A stretch of DNA of 64,000 nucleotides from Candidatus Melainabacteria bacterium. GTDB lineage: Bacteria; Cyanobacteriota; Vampirovibrionia; Obscuribacterales; Obscuribacteraceae. The DNA is taken from the NCBI GenBank assembly GCA_016716405.1, contig JADJWK010000001.1, forward strand, positions 930,001 through 994,000. Direction: 5' to 3'. Each line of letters begins with the position of its first letter. Position 1 is the stretch's first letter. The position numbers and the translations under genes are program-made. The notes beneath the pieces were generated by a model. It was given only the letters and a program-made list of their open reading frames with translations. It ran no database searches and had not been told where the DNA came from. Below, one piece after another: positions 1-8,215 of the stretch.

Positions 1-160
1 TTTTTGCTTTTACCTGTGGGCTTTTGAGCTACTCAGTTAGACTGACGAGACGTTATTCAACTGGTACCTGAACTGTATTAAAGGAAACAATAGTCCGGTC
101 GTGAAAAAGCCCTGGATCTAATAAACTCAGGCCTAGTTATGATCTAGTGATGCTGCACTA

Positions 161-841
161 GTGTCTAATGTTTATACATGGGCGAGGGATCCTATGCTTT
201 TAATCAAGGCTGAAAACGCCGTCACTGCCTGGAAAAAGGCGCTCGTGTCCCTGCTCAGGGACGGCGATGAGACTGACAATTCCAAGTACTTCCGCGACGA
301 GCCTGCTCTAATCGAGCTGAGCAAGCCCTCCATAGAGCCTGTCGACCCGCTTTTCCCCATGTCGCAGAAAGATCTGGATATCATCAATCGTTTCATCTGC
401 ACCGGCGAGAAAGAAGACCAGGTCTGTCACGAGTGGACCAGGATCTACCACCACCGCATGTTCGACGAGCCCAACAGCCAGATCCGCTACCTGATCGAGA
501 AGCTGAAATTAGATGAGCCTGCAGGCGAAGCGCAAATATCCATGTGGGATAAGAGTGTCGATCAGGAGAGGGAGGTCTCTCCCTGCATCCAGATCGTCTG
601 GGGGCGGAAACGCAGCGGCAGTCTCGAATTGCATGTTCACGCCCATTCTTGTGACGCCTATGGAAAACTCTTGATGAACCTGCAGGAGTTCATCTCGTTG
701 CAGCACTATCTGGCTTCGGAGCTTGGCTTGAGAGTCGGTCGCTACATTCACTTTCTCGATTCCTGTCATGTGCACACCGAGGACGTTGATGCTGCCGAAG
801 CCGTGGTGACCGGGTTCGCAGCAACTGAGGCAGCTAGCTGA
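161..841 (+). CDS. Thymidylate-synthase-fold protein, divergent
   Basis: A 226-residue protein whose C-terminal two thirds follow the thymidylate synthase fold order: an NSQIRYLIEKLK helix (about 105-116), an ISMWD strand (126-130), SPC with candidate nucleophile Cys142, a HSCD motif (Ser163, Asp165) matching the RSxD of ThyA, Asn173, and GRYIHFLDSCH with His203 in place of the GDxHxY motif. The arginine pair that binds phosphate from the partner subunit (SRR before the W) is replaced by GEA, so ordinary dUMP binding is doubtful. It is shorter than ThyA (about 264). GTG at 161 is used; ATG at 194 is an alternative start. A nucleotide-methylating or hydroxymethylating role is inference; the fold assignment rests on motif order only. 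Confidence 0.65.
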   Translation: MSNVYTWARDPMLLIKAENAVTAWKKALVSLLRDGDETDNSKYFRDEPALIELSKPSIEPVDPLFPMSQKDLDIINRFICTGEKEDQVCHEWTRIYHHRMFDEPNSQIRYLIEKLKLDEPAGEAQISMWDKSVDQEREVSPCIQIVWGRKRSGSLELHVHAHSCDAYGKLLMNLQEFISLQHYLASELGLRVGRYIHFLDSCHVHTEDVDAAEAVVTGFAATEAAS

Positions 842-846
842 GCTGT

Positions 847-1752
847 CTAATGTTTCAGGACAAGGATGCTCAGATAGTGTGAGCATGGCTCGGAAGCGCC
901 CTGGAATTCGCCCCGTCCGTTGGAGAGATCGCAATCGCATGAGAATCCTGCCTCGTCAATGCTCAGGACATGGCGTTTGGTTTTGCCCTCGATGGCGAAA
1001 CGTCCGGAAGCAGTCTGCTCGATTCTCTTCTCGTTGACGTAAGGCAAGGCGTTGTTGAAAAGCTTTGCTGCGCTTACTAAATGACCTGATTGGATAAGCT
1101 CGGAGAGCTTCCGCCGCACGAAGTCTTTCTGCGATTCGGACAGAGCCAGGTAGAGATGGTGGGCGTTCAAGACCGCAAGCAAGACACCAGGCATTCGCTC
1201 GCGGTTGACCCTGGTTATTTCGATCAGAACGGCTTGCGGGTGGCGGCGAAAGAAAAGGCTCCAGGGCTCCTCTTCGAAGACGATGGACGCCAGGGTAGGA
1301 CCGGGTCTGTCGAAGACTTTTGCCAGAGTTTCGAGAAAACGTTTCGACAGGGCCTGCGCTCTGCCGATCTCGTCGATGTAGAGCAGGGCTTCTGGCACAC
1401 TCAAACCGCGCTCCAGCTCCGGCACGACGAACTCATCTATGGCCGGGATATCCACGTCGAAACCATGAAATGCTCCCGGCCCCTGCTTCGCTCGAAACAT
1501 GAATTGCCTGCGCTGGCTGCGCGAATCGACCGAGACGAAGCCTGCTCTTTCTCCTGTCTCATCCAGCTCTTCCCGGGCGACAATGCCCAGTGCCGGACCA
1601 GGATAGGCTGCCACCACCGCATCGATGATTGTGCTTTTGCCGGTGCCGGGAGGGGCGGTGAGGAGGATTTTCACAGAGCGATTATACCGGTCTGGCATGT
1701 CTGGCAGGGGGTTGCCGCCATTCTGGTACGGTGGAAGTGCTGGTGAGTTCAT
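847..1752 (-). CDS. THEP1-type NTPase fused to a SWIM zinc finger
   Basis: The N-terminal domain begins with a P-loop (APPGTGKST) followed by the REELDETGERAGF and later LYIDEIG segments typical of the THEP1 nucleoside triphosphatase family (NTPase_1). Family members hydrolyse NTPs in vitro; the cellular substrate is unknown. The C-terminus adds a SWIM-type zinc finger, CxC then CSH near the end, which binds zinc and often nucleic acid or protein. THEP1 proteins are normally about 180 residues and lack this finger, so the 301-residue protein is a fusion. The ATG at 1752 is preferred because the longer open frame runs into the divergent neighbour; ATG at 1698 is also possible. Separated by about 175 bases from a divergently read gene. 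Confidence 0.7.
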   Translation of the reverse strand: MNSPALPPYQNGGNPLPDMPDRYNRSVKILLTAPPGTGKSTIIDAVVAAYPGPALGIVAREELDETGERAGFVSVDSRSQRRQFMFRAKQGPGAFHGFDVDIPAIDEFVVPELERGLSVPEALLYIDEIGRAQALSKRFLETLAKVFDRPGPTLASIVFEEEPWSLFFRRHPQAVLIEITRVNRERMPGVLLAVLNAHHLYLALSESQKDFVRRKLSELIQSGHLVSAAKLFNNALPYVNEKRIEQTASGRFAIEGKTKRHVLSIDEAGFSCDCDLSNGRGEFQGASEPCSHYLSILVLKH

Positions 1753-1926
1753 ACGGGGGCGACCGGTATTGAATGGCAACCTGCCGCTGTTAAGGTCGGA
1801 TTGAAGTTGTCCTGGTTTTCCGCAAGAGAGGTCACTGGCGAAAGGAAGGTTTTTTCTGACTATCCCGGAGCTCACCGTTGACTTTCCGTCACCGTGACCG
1901 GGGCGACTTTTCCGCAAGGAGGAGAA

Positions 1927-2478
1927 ATGATTCAGGAGTATCTCGCTATCAGCTTGCTGTCCGTTCTCGATCTCTACCTCAAGACCATGGCTGCTTTCTC
2001 GTCCCTGGGAGACACCCGGGACGCACTCAGGAAGGTCGGCCAGTCACTCGCCATGGAGCGCTGGGGCGGATACGCTCGCGTCTGGGAGGGCTCGTTCCTG
2101 ATCTGCCTGGAAGTGCTCGAGCTCGTCTGCGCCGTGCTCGCGACCATCGAAGCCGAGCATGACTGGGACTCTGTCCACAGACCCGGCTTGCGAGATCTCC
2201 TCGGCAGTCTTCTGGGCACCAGGGCTCGCTTTCTCATCGTGCTGGGCAACTACCGGAAGGCCACGGCGTCTTACGAAGAAGCCCGCCGTATTTTCGAGCT
2301 GGATCGCAGCACCGTCAACTACCAGCGGCGCGAAGCGGCGGACAACAGCCGGGGTACCTGGTATCGGGCCCTTCACGAAAGCTTCTCCGATTTCCAGCGG
2401 GTGCTCGAACGCCTCGACGGCAACCGGCACCTCCTTTCGAGCGGGTCTCGGGAAGTTACGAATCATGACTTGTCATGA
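1927..2478 (+). CDS. Hypothetical helical protein
   Basis: A 183-residue, probably all-helical protein with no motif I recognise. The start is fixed by a perfect AGGAGG at 1918-1923 just before the ATG. It carries a hydrophobic stretch ICLEVLELVCAVLAT near residues 60-75, not long enough to be a convincing membrane segment, and tyrosine and arginine rich helices in the second half. It is a single-gene unit: the stop codon lies inside a perfect inverted repeat. Confidence 0.65.
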   Translation: MIQEYLAISLLSVLDLYLKTMAAFSSLGDTRDALRKVGQSLAMERWGGYARVWEGSFLICLEVLELVCAVLATIEAEHDWDSVHRPGLRDLLGSLLGTRARFLIVLGNYRKATASYEEARRIFELDRSTVNYQRREAADNSRGTWYRALHESFSDFQRVLERLDGNRHLLSSGSREVTNHDLS

Positions 2479-2555
2479 TCGCTAAGCGAGCCTCGCTAGG
2501 CAGTTCCGGACCTGGAATCTTGCAGCTGGCAAGGGAACCTGGAGGGTCCAGGTCC
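2462..2555 (+). terminator. Run of three hairpins after the 183-residue gene
   Basis: ATCATGAC-TT-GTCATGAT (2462-2479) overlaps the stop codon, a second arm pair CTAAGCGAG/CTCGCTAG follows, then GGACCTGGA (2508-2516) pairs with TCCAGGTCC (2547-2555). No long T run follows, so the termination role is inferred from position. Confidence 0.4.
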
Positions 2556-2559
2556 TCGA

Positions 2560-2619
2560 GGGGATGTAAAGAGGTGTTGCGCCCGCGCAAATGGAGGCTT
2601 AGAAGGGGATGCAAAGAGG
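2560..2619. repeat. 15-base direct repeat in an otherwise empty gap
   Basis: GGGGATGTAAAGAGG at 2560-2574 recurs with one change at 2605-2619. The rest of the gap 2479-2857 shows no credible gene. Confidence 0.6.
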
Positions 2620-2857
2620 CCGGGAAAAGCCTAAGGTTCAAATATCTCTCTTCTCTCCCTCACTTCAAGAAGCGCGCAGCATCTAGCCAAACAACAGCTC
2701 AGCCAGACTATCGGCGAGTCATCTCGATGATGCGCGTGAGTCCGAGTGTCAGTGTGTACTGTACGTTGCCTGGTGTTTTGCCGGGAGAAGACAGCCTTCT
2801 TCGCCGGAATCGCCCTGAGAGATCCACCCGCCATGATGATCATGGCTGACAGAAAGG

Positions 2858-3448
2858 TTGAAAGCCTTGGCACATCTCTGCCCACACTGCAAGGAGAAGA
2901 AGCCCGATACCTCCGTTCGCGGCACCTGTCAGGCCGCGGGCCATATCGCCCAGGCGAATCTGCCCAGGAATCACGTGCCCTGGACCGAGAGCCCGAACTT
3001 CACGCTCTGCGACGCCTGCGGCGACCACTTCGGCTTCTGCGTCTGGTGCTGGGGACCGATCAACGGCCACGGCCGGATCACGGTGCCCACCGACAAGACC
3101 TTCGTCCGCGCTTTCGAGAAGGAGAATGGTCTCCACATCGAAGGCATGAATGTCGGCGAGCAGGTGCTCGCGCAATTCGCCATCGACCGCTTCACCGGTC
3201 TGATCTGGGAGGTCAAGGACCTGTCTTGCGGCGTTCGCCTCGTGGCCACCCGCATGGTCCAGGACGGCGCCGCCGCCGATGACCGGTGGTGGTGGTACGG
3301 CTCCCGCTATGCCTGGCTCGAATTCTACTTCGAGCTCGATCGCTCCAACCCGGCGGCTCACATCGAGATGGTGCAAGCCTCCAAGTACGAATGGCGCCCC
3401 ATCACCAAGCCCAAGACCTGGCGCGTGACGGTGGAAGTCCGCCAGTGA
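2858..3448 (+). CDS. Zinc-ribbon protein with chagasin-like C-terminal domain
   Basis: The 196-residue product starts with CPHC and continues with CDAC and CVWC, enough cysteine pairs for a zinc ribbon (about residues 8-65). The C-terminal 100 residues run as beta strands: GEQVLAQF, a DRFTGLIWEV turn resembling the NPTTG loop, a hydrophobic strand pair, and YEWRP then WRVTVEV at the end, the layout of chagasin-type (I42) cysteine protease inhibitors. The GxGG loop of that family is not visible, so this is a tentative match. No signal peptide, so it would act in the cytoplasm. The start must be TTG at 2858 or later because an in-frame stop lies just upstream; the Shine-Dalgarno is poorly spaced. 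Confidence 0.55.
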   Translation: MKALAHLCPHCKEKKPDTSVRGTCQAAGHIAQANLPRNHVPWTESPNFTLCDACGDHFGFCVWCWGPINGHGRITVPTDKTFVRAFEKENGLHIEGMNVGEQVLAQFAIDRFTGLIWEVKDLSCGVRLVATRMVQDGAAADDRWWWYGSRYAWLEFYFELDRSNPAAHIEMVQASKYEWRPITKPKTWRVTVEVRQ

Positions 3449-3522
3449 TTTCGTTTCTGGGGCGCCGGAGTCACTGAGCGCGACCGCTCAAGTGGTACCC
3501 GTTCCCCAGATTCCAAGCCTAA

Positions 3523-3564
3523 CCGGCAGGTGCTCGTCAGGTCCTACCTGACAGCATCTGCCGG
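3523..3564 (+). terminator. Long hairpin downstream of the zinc-ribbon gene
   Basis: CCGGCAGGTGCTCGTCAGGT pairs with ACCTGACAGCATCTGCCGG across a CCT loop, with two mismatches. No T run follows directly. Confidence 0.5.
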
Positions 3565-3621
3565 ACGGGTCTGCAGATCTGACCCGAGCGCCCGAGTACG
3601 TCTTTTCTTTTAAGAAAAAGT

Positions 3622-3636
3622 ACTATAGCTGATAAG
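3622..3636 (+). repeat. Degenerate copy of the ACT-N9-AGT intergenic motif
   Basis: ACT ATAGCTGAT AAG in an AT-rich patch between two convergent genes. The second half-site has changed from AGT to AAG. Confidence 0.3.
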
Positions 3637-3663
3637 AGAAAGATCTCGAATGCGAAAAGATCA

Positions 3664-3703
3664 AGGGAATCGGCTCCTCTTGCGAGAAAGGAGCCGATTC
3701 CCT
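3664..3703 (-). terminator. Intrinsic terminator of the minus-strand gene ending at 3719
   Basis: A perfect 15-bp stem, AGGGAATCGGCTCCT and its complement, around a 10-base loop lies 15 bases beyond the stop codon. On the minus strand a CTTTT-containing stretch follows. Confidence 0.75.
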
Positions 3704-3718
3704 CGAATCATTTGCGCC

Positions 3719-4498
3719 TCAGCGAGGCCGTTGAATCTTCATGCCCTTTTCCCAGCTCACGAAGATGGCGCTGCACCAGGTGTCTATGGGCCAGGTCCGA
3801 GAGTCGTCGATACGAGTCTCGATACGGACTGTGAGTCCGAGAGACTCGCAGTAGGCGATGAGGTCGCCGGTCCAGCTGTCGCCGCGAAGCTCGGGATCAG
3901 GGTTGTTGCTATAGGCGTGGCTGACCTCGATCTCGGTGCTGCCGAATTCCCGGCTGTACCTGTCAATCCTGTCGTGCATTTCGGCGATCGTTCGCCGGAC
4001 CGTTTTGACCCGCTCGCGGTGGCGCTCGGCTGCCTTGCGGGCTTGCGCGGCAGCGGTCGTCTCGCAGAGCTTCTCAAGAAAGCTGCCTGATCCATCGCTG
4101 GACTGGAGCCGTTCCGGCGCCCACTGGACGACGATACGGCTTTCCTGCCGGTCGAAGCCGCGATAGGGAGCCATGAATGGCTGCAGCCCTGCTTCTTCGC
4201 ACCAGGCATAGACGGCGGCGGCCGCCGAGTGGAGCCAGTCGGGACGGGGCGACTTGCTGAAGGTCCGGTCTTTCCAGCCCGGACAGGTGAAGTCGCGCCC
4301 TTCGATGATGGTCATGACGTCGGCATAGCTGCCTCCGTCCAGGGTCGTGCGGGCGATGATGTCGGGGATCTTCGCGATGAGCGCATTGATCTCGACATCG
4401 AGCCGCCGGTTGGTCTCTTCCTCGTTGCTTTCGCGCTCGGCTGCCAGAGCGGCAGTACGAGTCGTGATCTGCCGGAGCACGTGCGGTGCTATGGACAT
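3719..4498 (-). CDS. Hypothetical protein with an internal two-fold repeat
   Basis: The 259-residue protein seems to be built from two copies of one alpha/beta unit. Half one reads IAKIPDIIARTTLDGG..YAWCEEAGLQ..ESRIVVQWA; half two reads IAEMHDRIDRYSREFG..IAYCESLGLT..CSAIFVSWE. A charged linker (AAAQARKAAERHRERVKTVRR) joins them. I know no family for it. Start at 4498 is chosen because AGGAGA stands eight bases upstream; longer in-frame starts have no such site. No signal peptide or membrane span, so probably cytoplasmic. Confidence 0.65.
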   Translation of the reverse strand: MSIAPHVLRQITTRTAALAAERESNEEETNRRLDVEINALIAKIPDIIARTTLDGGSYADVMTIIEGRDFTCPGWKDRTFSKSPRPDWLHSAAAAVYAWCEEAGLQPFMAPYRGFDRQESRIVVQWAPERLQSSDGSGSFLEKLCETTAAAQARKAAERHRERVKTVRRTIAEMHDRIDRYSREFGSTEIEVSHAYSNNPDPELRGDSWTGDLIAYCESLGLTVRIETRIDDSRTWPIDTWCSAIFVSWEKGMKIQRPR

Positions 4499-4700
4499 TG
4501 TTCTTTCTCCTGGTCCGCTCTTAGCGGACCCCAGATATCCCGCTGTCATATGGGTCCAGCGAGCTGACCCTGTCCTCCCGGTGACGGAGCTGGCTGCATC
4601 ACCGGGGGCAATGACGGCTGCCGAAGCGGCCGGAGTTATCGAACTGTTCGTGACTCGACCTGGTGCCGCGGCCGGTATCATATTGCCACGGCTATCAGTT

Positions 4701-5366
4701 TCAATCCGAAGACGGCGTGTCTCCAGCTTCGCGCTCCCGGCGCTCGCACCAGTAGTCGAGCGCCTCGAAGAAGAATCGGCCGAGCTCCTCGAAGCCCGGC
4801 ACGGCAGAAAGCTTGACCGCCAGCGGCAGGATTTTCTCGCGGGTCTCCTTCACCTGCTTGATCTTCTTCTTGCGGAAGAACTCATGCATGGCTGGATCCG
4901 GCGAGTCCAGGGTGGACATGTTGTGCACGCGGTCGGCGCACTTCACCAGCCAGGCGCGAGGGTCACCGGCGGCCAGCCGCTCGATGTAGCGCTTCAGGCT
5001 GAGCCCTTTCTCCTTGGTGACGAGCTTCACCAGGAGGCAGGTGCCGGGGCCGAACCACTCCTCGATGTCTGCGAGCTCGAGGATGAAAGTGTCCTCGACC
5101 ACGTCGTGGAGAAGGGCGGCGCAGATGACCTCGTGGTCTCTGACCCCGAGACGGATGAGCAGCAGCGCCAGGGACTTGGGATGCTCGAAGTAGCGACCGC
5201 CTCCCTGCCGGACCTGGCTCTGGTGCCCGTACTTGGCCAGGCGGTAAGCCTGCATGATCTTCCTCTGTTGCCAGGGAAGGAAGTAGGGGGCGATAAGCTT
5301 CTCGAAACCGGTCCGATTGGTGCCCTTCAGAAGCGCAAGAGCGGATACGTCGTGTCGCCGGGTCAT
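4701..5366 (-). CDS. SpoT-like HD-domain hydrolase (small alarmone hydrolase type)
   Basis: A single HD domain of the RelA/SpoT hydrolase kind. Visible metal and substrate residues are His48 and Arg53 (YGHQSQVRQGG), His62 (FEHP), His87-Asp88 with Glu91-Asp92 (LLHDVVEDT) and Asp145-Arg146-xx-Asn149 (KCADRVHNM). This set is what (p)ppGpp hydrolases use to remove the 3-prime pyrophosphate. No synthetase, TGS or ACT domain follows, and the 221-residue length fits a stand-alone small hydrolase, though it could act on another nucleotide. It is the second gene of a two-gene unit, overlapping the upstream stop by four bases (ATGA). Confidence 0.8.
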   Translation of the reverse strand: MTRRHDVSALALLKGTNRTGFEKLIAPYFLPWQQRKIMQAYRLAKYGHQSQVRQGGGRYFEHPKSLALLLIRLGVRDHEVICAALLHDVVEDTFILELADIEEWFGPGTCLLVKLVTKEKGLSLKRYIERLAAGDPRAWLVKCADRVHNMSTLDSPDPAMHEFFRKKKIKQVKETREKILPLAVKLSAVPGFEELGRFFFEALDYWCERREREAGDTPSSD

Positions 5367-6460
5367 GTTGATTCCTCCATATGCTCTTGCCAGTGGCGGA
5401 AATCGGCTTGTACCGAGCTGGCCATGACACGCACGGAGTCGCGGAGCCAGTCGTCGTCCCTCGCCTGCAGATCCTCGAGGATGCTATCGGCGCGGTCCGG
5501 GGTGCCCAGGTGCTTGTTGGCGAGATCGCGTCCCATGGCTGTGAGAAGGACCTCTTCATGACGGTGCGTGACCAGGGCCCCGAACTCGATCTTGGTGCAG
5601 TCTGGCGCCAGGCGCCTGACCGTCCAGTCACCGGCTACGACTGTGTATGGGTCGCCGGCGAATCCCTGGCTCTCTCGGATTATGGCGTCGGCATGCAGGA
5701 TCTGCTTGCCGAGCCCGGCCCAGATGCAGGCGGAAGGGACGTTCAGCTTGCACTCCCGGGCGATGCGCCCGCCGTTCCACTGCCCGAGGGCGACGAAACG
5801 AGGACGCCCGAGGCTGCCTTTACCGGCGGTGCGCCCTGCGAAGGTGACACCGCTGGTGCCCTCGGGCAGATGGCTCTGGAGAAGCGCTTTCACGTCGGCC
5901 GGAACCCTGGCTTGCCTGCTCACCTGACTGTCGAGATTGTGCCAGAAACTGAGGGGATCCCGCAGCATCTGGCTGGCAAGGTCGTACAGTTCCCGGTTCT
6001 CCTCAGCCAGCACGAAGGGTTTGATTCCTTCGCGCAATCCTGCTTTGTAGCCGGTGAGAATCGCCTGGCAGGCACGGCCCAGTTTGATGTCGAGCTGGCC
6101 GCCTTTGATGGCGGTCCTGGCGCTGGTTCCGAGCCTGACGAGATCGATGGTGTAGGGCATGGGGAAGGCTTCGTCGAAGTCGTTGATACCCCAGACCAGA
6201 CGGCCTTCGACATCTCGCCAGTTGCTGTAGTTGTCGAGATGGATGTCGCAGACCGCGTACACCACCGGAGCATCCATCAACTCCGGGCAGAGCTCCGGAA
6301 AGAGCGCTGCGAAGCGGTAGAAGGTGGCGCGGAGAAACACGAACGGATCCCGGGCCATATCCCTGTGCTTCTTGCTCAGGTCGGCACGGACTATCGAAAT
6401 CTTGCCGGCGAGCCAGTCTTCGAAGGACCGGCTTGCCTGGATGATGCTCATGGCTGGCAT
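5363..6460 (-). CDS. DUF2252 family protein
   Basis: The 365-residue protein shows DUF2252 landmarks: RDMARDPFVFLRATFYRF near residue 30, VCDIHLDNYSNW, then GINDFDEAFPMPYTIDLVRLGTSA, the last resembling the acidic motif of aminoglycoside-kinase-like folds. The biochemical activity of DUF2252 is not known to me. Start at 6460 is supported by GAGAGGG upstream. It is the first gene of a unit whose second gene, an HD-type alarmone-hydrolase homologue, starts inside its stop codon, so the two are probably made at fixed ratio. Confidence 0.8.
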   Translation of the reverse strand: MPAMSIIQASRSFEDWLAGKISIVRADLSKKHRDMARDPFVFLRATFYRFAALFPELCPELMDAPVVYAVCDIHLDNYSNWRDVEGRLVWGINDFDEAFPMPYTIDLVRLGTSARTAIKGGQLDIKLGRACQAILTGYKAGLREGIKPFVLAEENRELYDLASQMLRDPLSFWHNLDSQVSRQARVPADVKALLQSHLPEGTSGVTFAGRTAGKGSLGRPRFVALGQWNGGRIARECKLNVPSACIWAGLGKQILHADAIIRESQGFAGDPYTVVAGDWTVRRLAPDCTKIEFGALVTHRHEEVLLTAMGRDLANKHLGTPDRADSILEDLQARDDDWLRDSVRVMASSVQADFRHWQEHMEEST

Positions 6461-6919
6461 ATCAAGCCCTCTCTGATCTCTTGCGGACCGGCATGCAGGC
6501 GCCGTCACAGGGGGTGGCGGCGATAAAGATGCAGGGCGGTCAGGCGGAGATGGTTGGCGGTGATTCGAATACTCGATTGATTGTTGAGAAGAGTGTCTAC
6601 AGCCTAGCTTGTCAAGCGGGCGAAGTCGAGTTATCAAGAGGGATTAAGAGGGCTCTGTACAAATCGACATTTACCCGGGAAAGGCACGTATAGACAGCTT
6701 TACCCCGCTGTTTACCTCGTTGTGTCTTAGCGCTAACTGGGCGATATACAGAATCGGATTCACAGGCTTCCTGTCATTGATTTTGTTAAGGAGAAGACCC
6801 TAGTTTGTAAACACAGCTTCTTTACATACAGTTCGAGCAACCTACCAGAATCGTCCTCAATATTGAGTTTTGCCTGTTTTTCTTCCGCCTTGAGAAGAAG
6901 AGGCAGAAAGAAGTCAATC
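6461..6919. other. Divergent intergenic gap
   Basis: 459 bases between the divergent DUF2252 and glycosidase genes. It must carry promoters in both directions, but I found no convincing -35/-10 pair and no gene. Confidence 0.4.
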
Positions 6920-7951
6920 ATGAACAACAATCGAAACGGGCTTCTCTTCGCCCTCAGCATCGCATGCCTTCTGGCGGCGGCTGTATCGTTTTCCCTGTTT
7001 GACAGCCGGAGCTCCTCGAAAGCCCTGCCTGAGAATTTCTCCGTCGGGGTCAATTATCCCTGGCACAGTTACGGGCGAGACTTCGGCTCCAGCGCCTGGG
7101 GTCATGCCGGTATCTCCGAGCCCCGCACCCGAAAAGCAGTTGACGCAGATTTCGCTTATCTCGCTTCGCTCGGGGTCGATACGGTTCGCTGGTTCGTTTT
7201 CTGCGACGGCCGCTCCGGTATCGTTTATGGAGGCAGTGGCGCGATTACCGGATTGGACGAGTATGTTTTCCCCGACATGGATGCCGCTATCGAGATTGCC
7301 TCTCGATACCGGATCCGGATCATATTCGTCCTGGTCGACTTCCACCTTTTTCGCGAGCGGGAGCTGATTGCCGGTGTCCAGGTTGGCGGCAGGCGCGATC
7401 TTGTAGCCGATGCCGGATTGCGCAAGCAACTTCTCGAGAAAGTCTTCCTACCTGTTTTCCGCCGATACGGAAATGAGGAGCAGATCCTCGCCTGGGAGAT
7501 CATCAACGAGCCTGAATGGGCTATGAATGTCGACTTCAAGCGCGGTATCGTGATTGACCGGGTCGCTGCCAGCGCTATGGTCGAATTCGTCCGAGATGCA
7601 GCAGCCGCAGCCCACGCCCATAGCGGGCAGCCCGTGACGGTGGGAAGCGCCGGCTTCGCCTTCCTTGGTCTCTGGACCGGCGCCAATCTGGATTTTCTCC
7701 AGGCTCACTACTATGGCTCTCTGCGGGCTCCTCTGCCGTCCGCCGCCAGCTTTCGATTCGCCGGACCGATCATCGTCGGGGAGTTTCCCTCGGCTTCTTC
7801 TGACCGGGATGTCGCTCAGTATCTCGAGGCGTTTCGGAAGAAGGGCTATCACGGCGCCTTCGTCTGGAGTCTCAACGGGAGGGACCGCTTTTCAGGATTG
7901 AGGTCCCAGGAGAGAAATCTGCGGCTCTGGCTCTCCCGCAGCAATCCCTGA
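6920..7951 (+). CDS. Secreted or membrane-anchored GH5-like glycoside hydrolase
   Basis: A hydrophobic N-terminal segment (LLFALSIACLLAAAVSFSLF) acts as signal peptide or anchor. The rest fits a (beta/alpha)8 clan GH-A hydrolase: VNYPW at the first strand, LGVDTVRWFVF, and EIINEPEW with the acid/base glutamate of the NEP motif at about residue 197; GEFPS with a candidate nucleophile Glu at about residue 288. These enzymes cut beta-glucan or beta-mannan type polysaccharides; the substrate cannot be read here. At 343 residues it is a normal length without carbohydrate-binding modules. ATG at 6920 is preferred since the signal starts there. Confidence 0.75.
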   Translation: MNNNRNGLLFALSIACLLAAAVSFSLFDSRSSSKALPENFSVGVNYPWHSYGRDFGSSAWGHAGISEPRTRKAVDADFAYLASLGVDTVRWFVFCDGRSGIVYGGSGAITGLDEYVFPDMDAAIEIASRYRIRIIFVLVDFHLFRERELIAGVQVGGRRDLVADAGLRKQLLEKVFLPVFRRYGNEEQILAWEIINEPEWAMNVDFKRGIVIDRVAASAMVEFVRDAAAAAHAHSGQPVTVGSAGFAFLGLWTGANLDFLQAHYYGSLRAPLPSAASFRFAGPIIVGEFPSASSDRDVAQYLEAFRKKGYHGAFVWSLNGRDRFSGLRSQERNLRLWLSRSNP

Positions 7952-7968
7952 TCCGAATTGGCTCTGGC

Positions 7969-8010
7969 GGGAAGTCCGGCGAAAGCCGGGCTTCCCGGAG
8001 GTCCTGTTGT
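7969..8010 (+). terminator. Terminator after the GH5-like gene
   Basis: GGGAAGTCCGGC-GAAA-GCCGGGCTTCCC (7969-7996), one G-T pair, followed by a T-rich stretch, starting 18 bases after the stop. Confidence 0.65.
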
Positions 8011-8154
8011 TCTCCCGGCCCTTGGTTTTTTTTCGGGGGGGCGATGCAACGAAATTCTATAGTATCTCTTGCAAAGATAGAAGTCGCACAAGAAGAACAA
8101 ACGATGTTTGGCCGGAAGGGCCTTGACAGAGTTTGAGAAAAGTTCGACAAAGCG

Positions 8155-8191
8155 GAAAAGCGAGGAAGACTTCCTGTCCTCCTCGCTTTTC
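8155..8191 (-). terminator. Terminator of the minus-strand pair ending at 8216
   Basis: GAAAAGCGAGGA and its complement TCCTCGCTTTTC form a perfect 12-bp stem; reading leftward it lies 25 bases after the last stop codon of the DUF962 remnant. Confidence 0.7.
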
Positions 8192-8215
8192 GAATCAGCT
8201 AGAGCCGGCTCCGGT

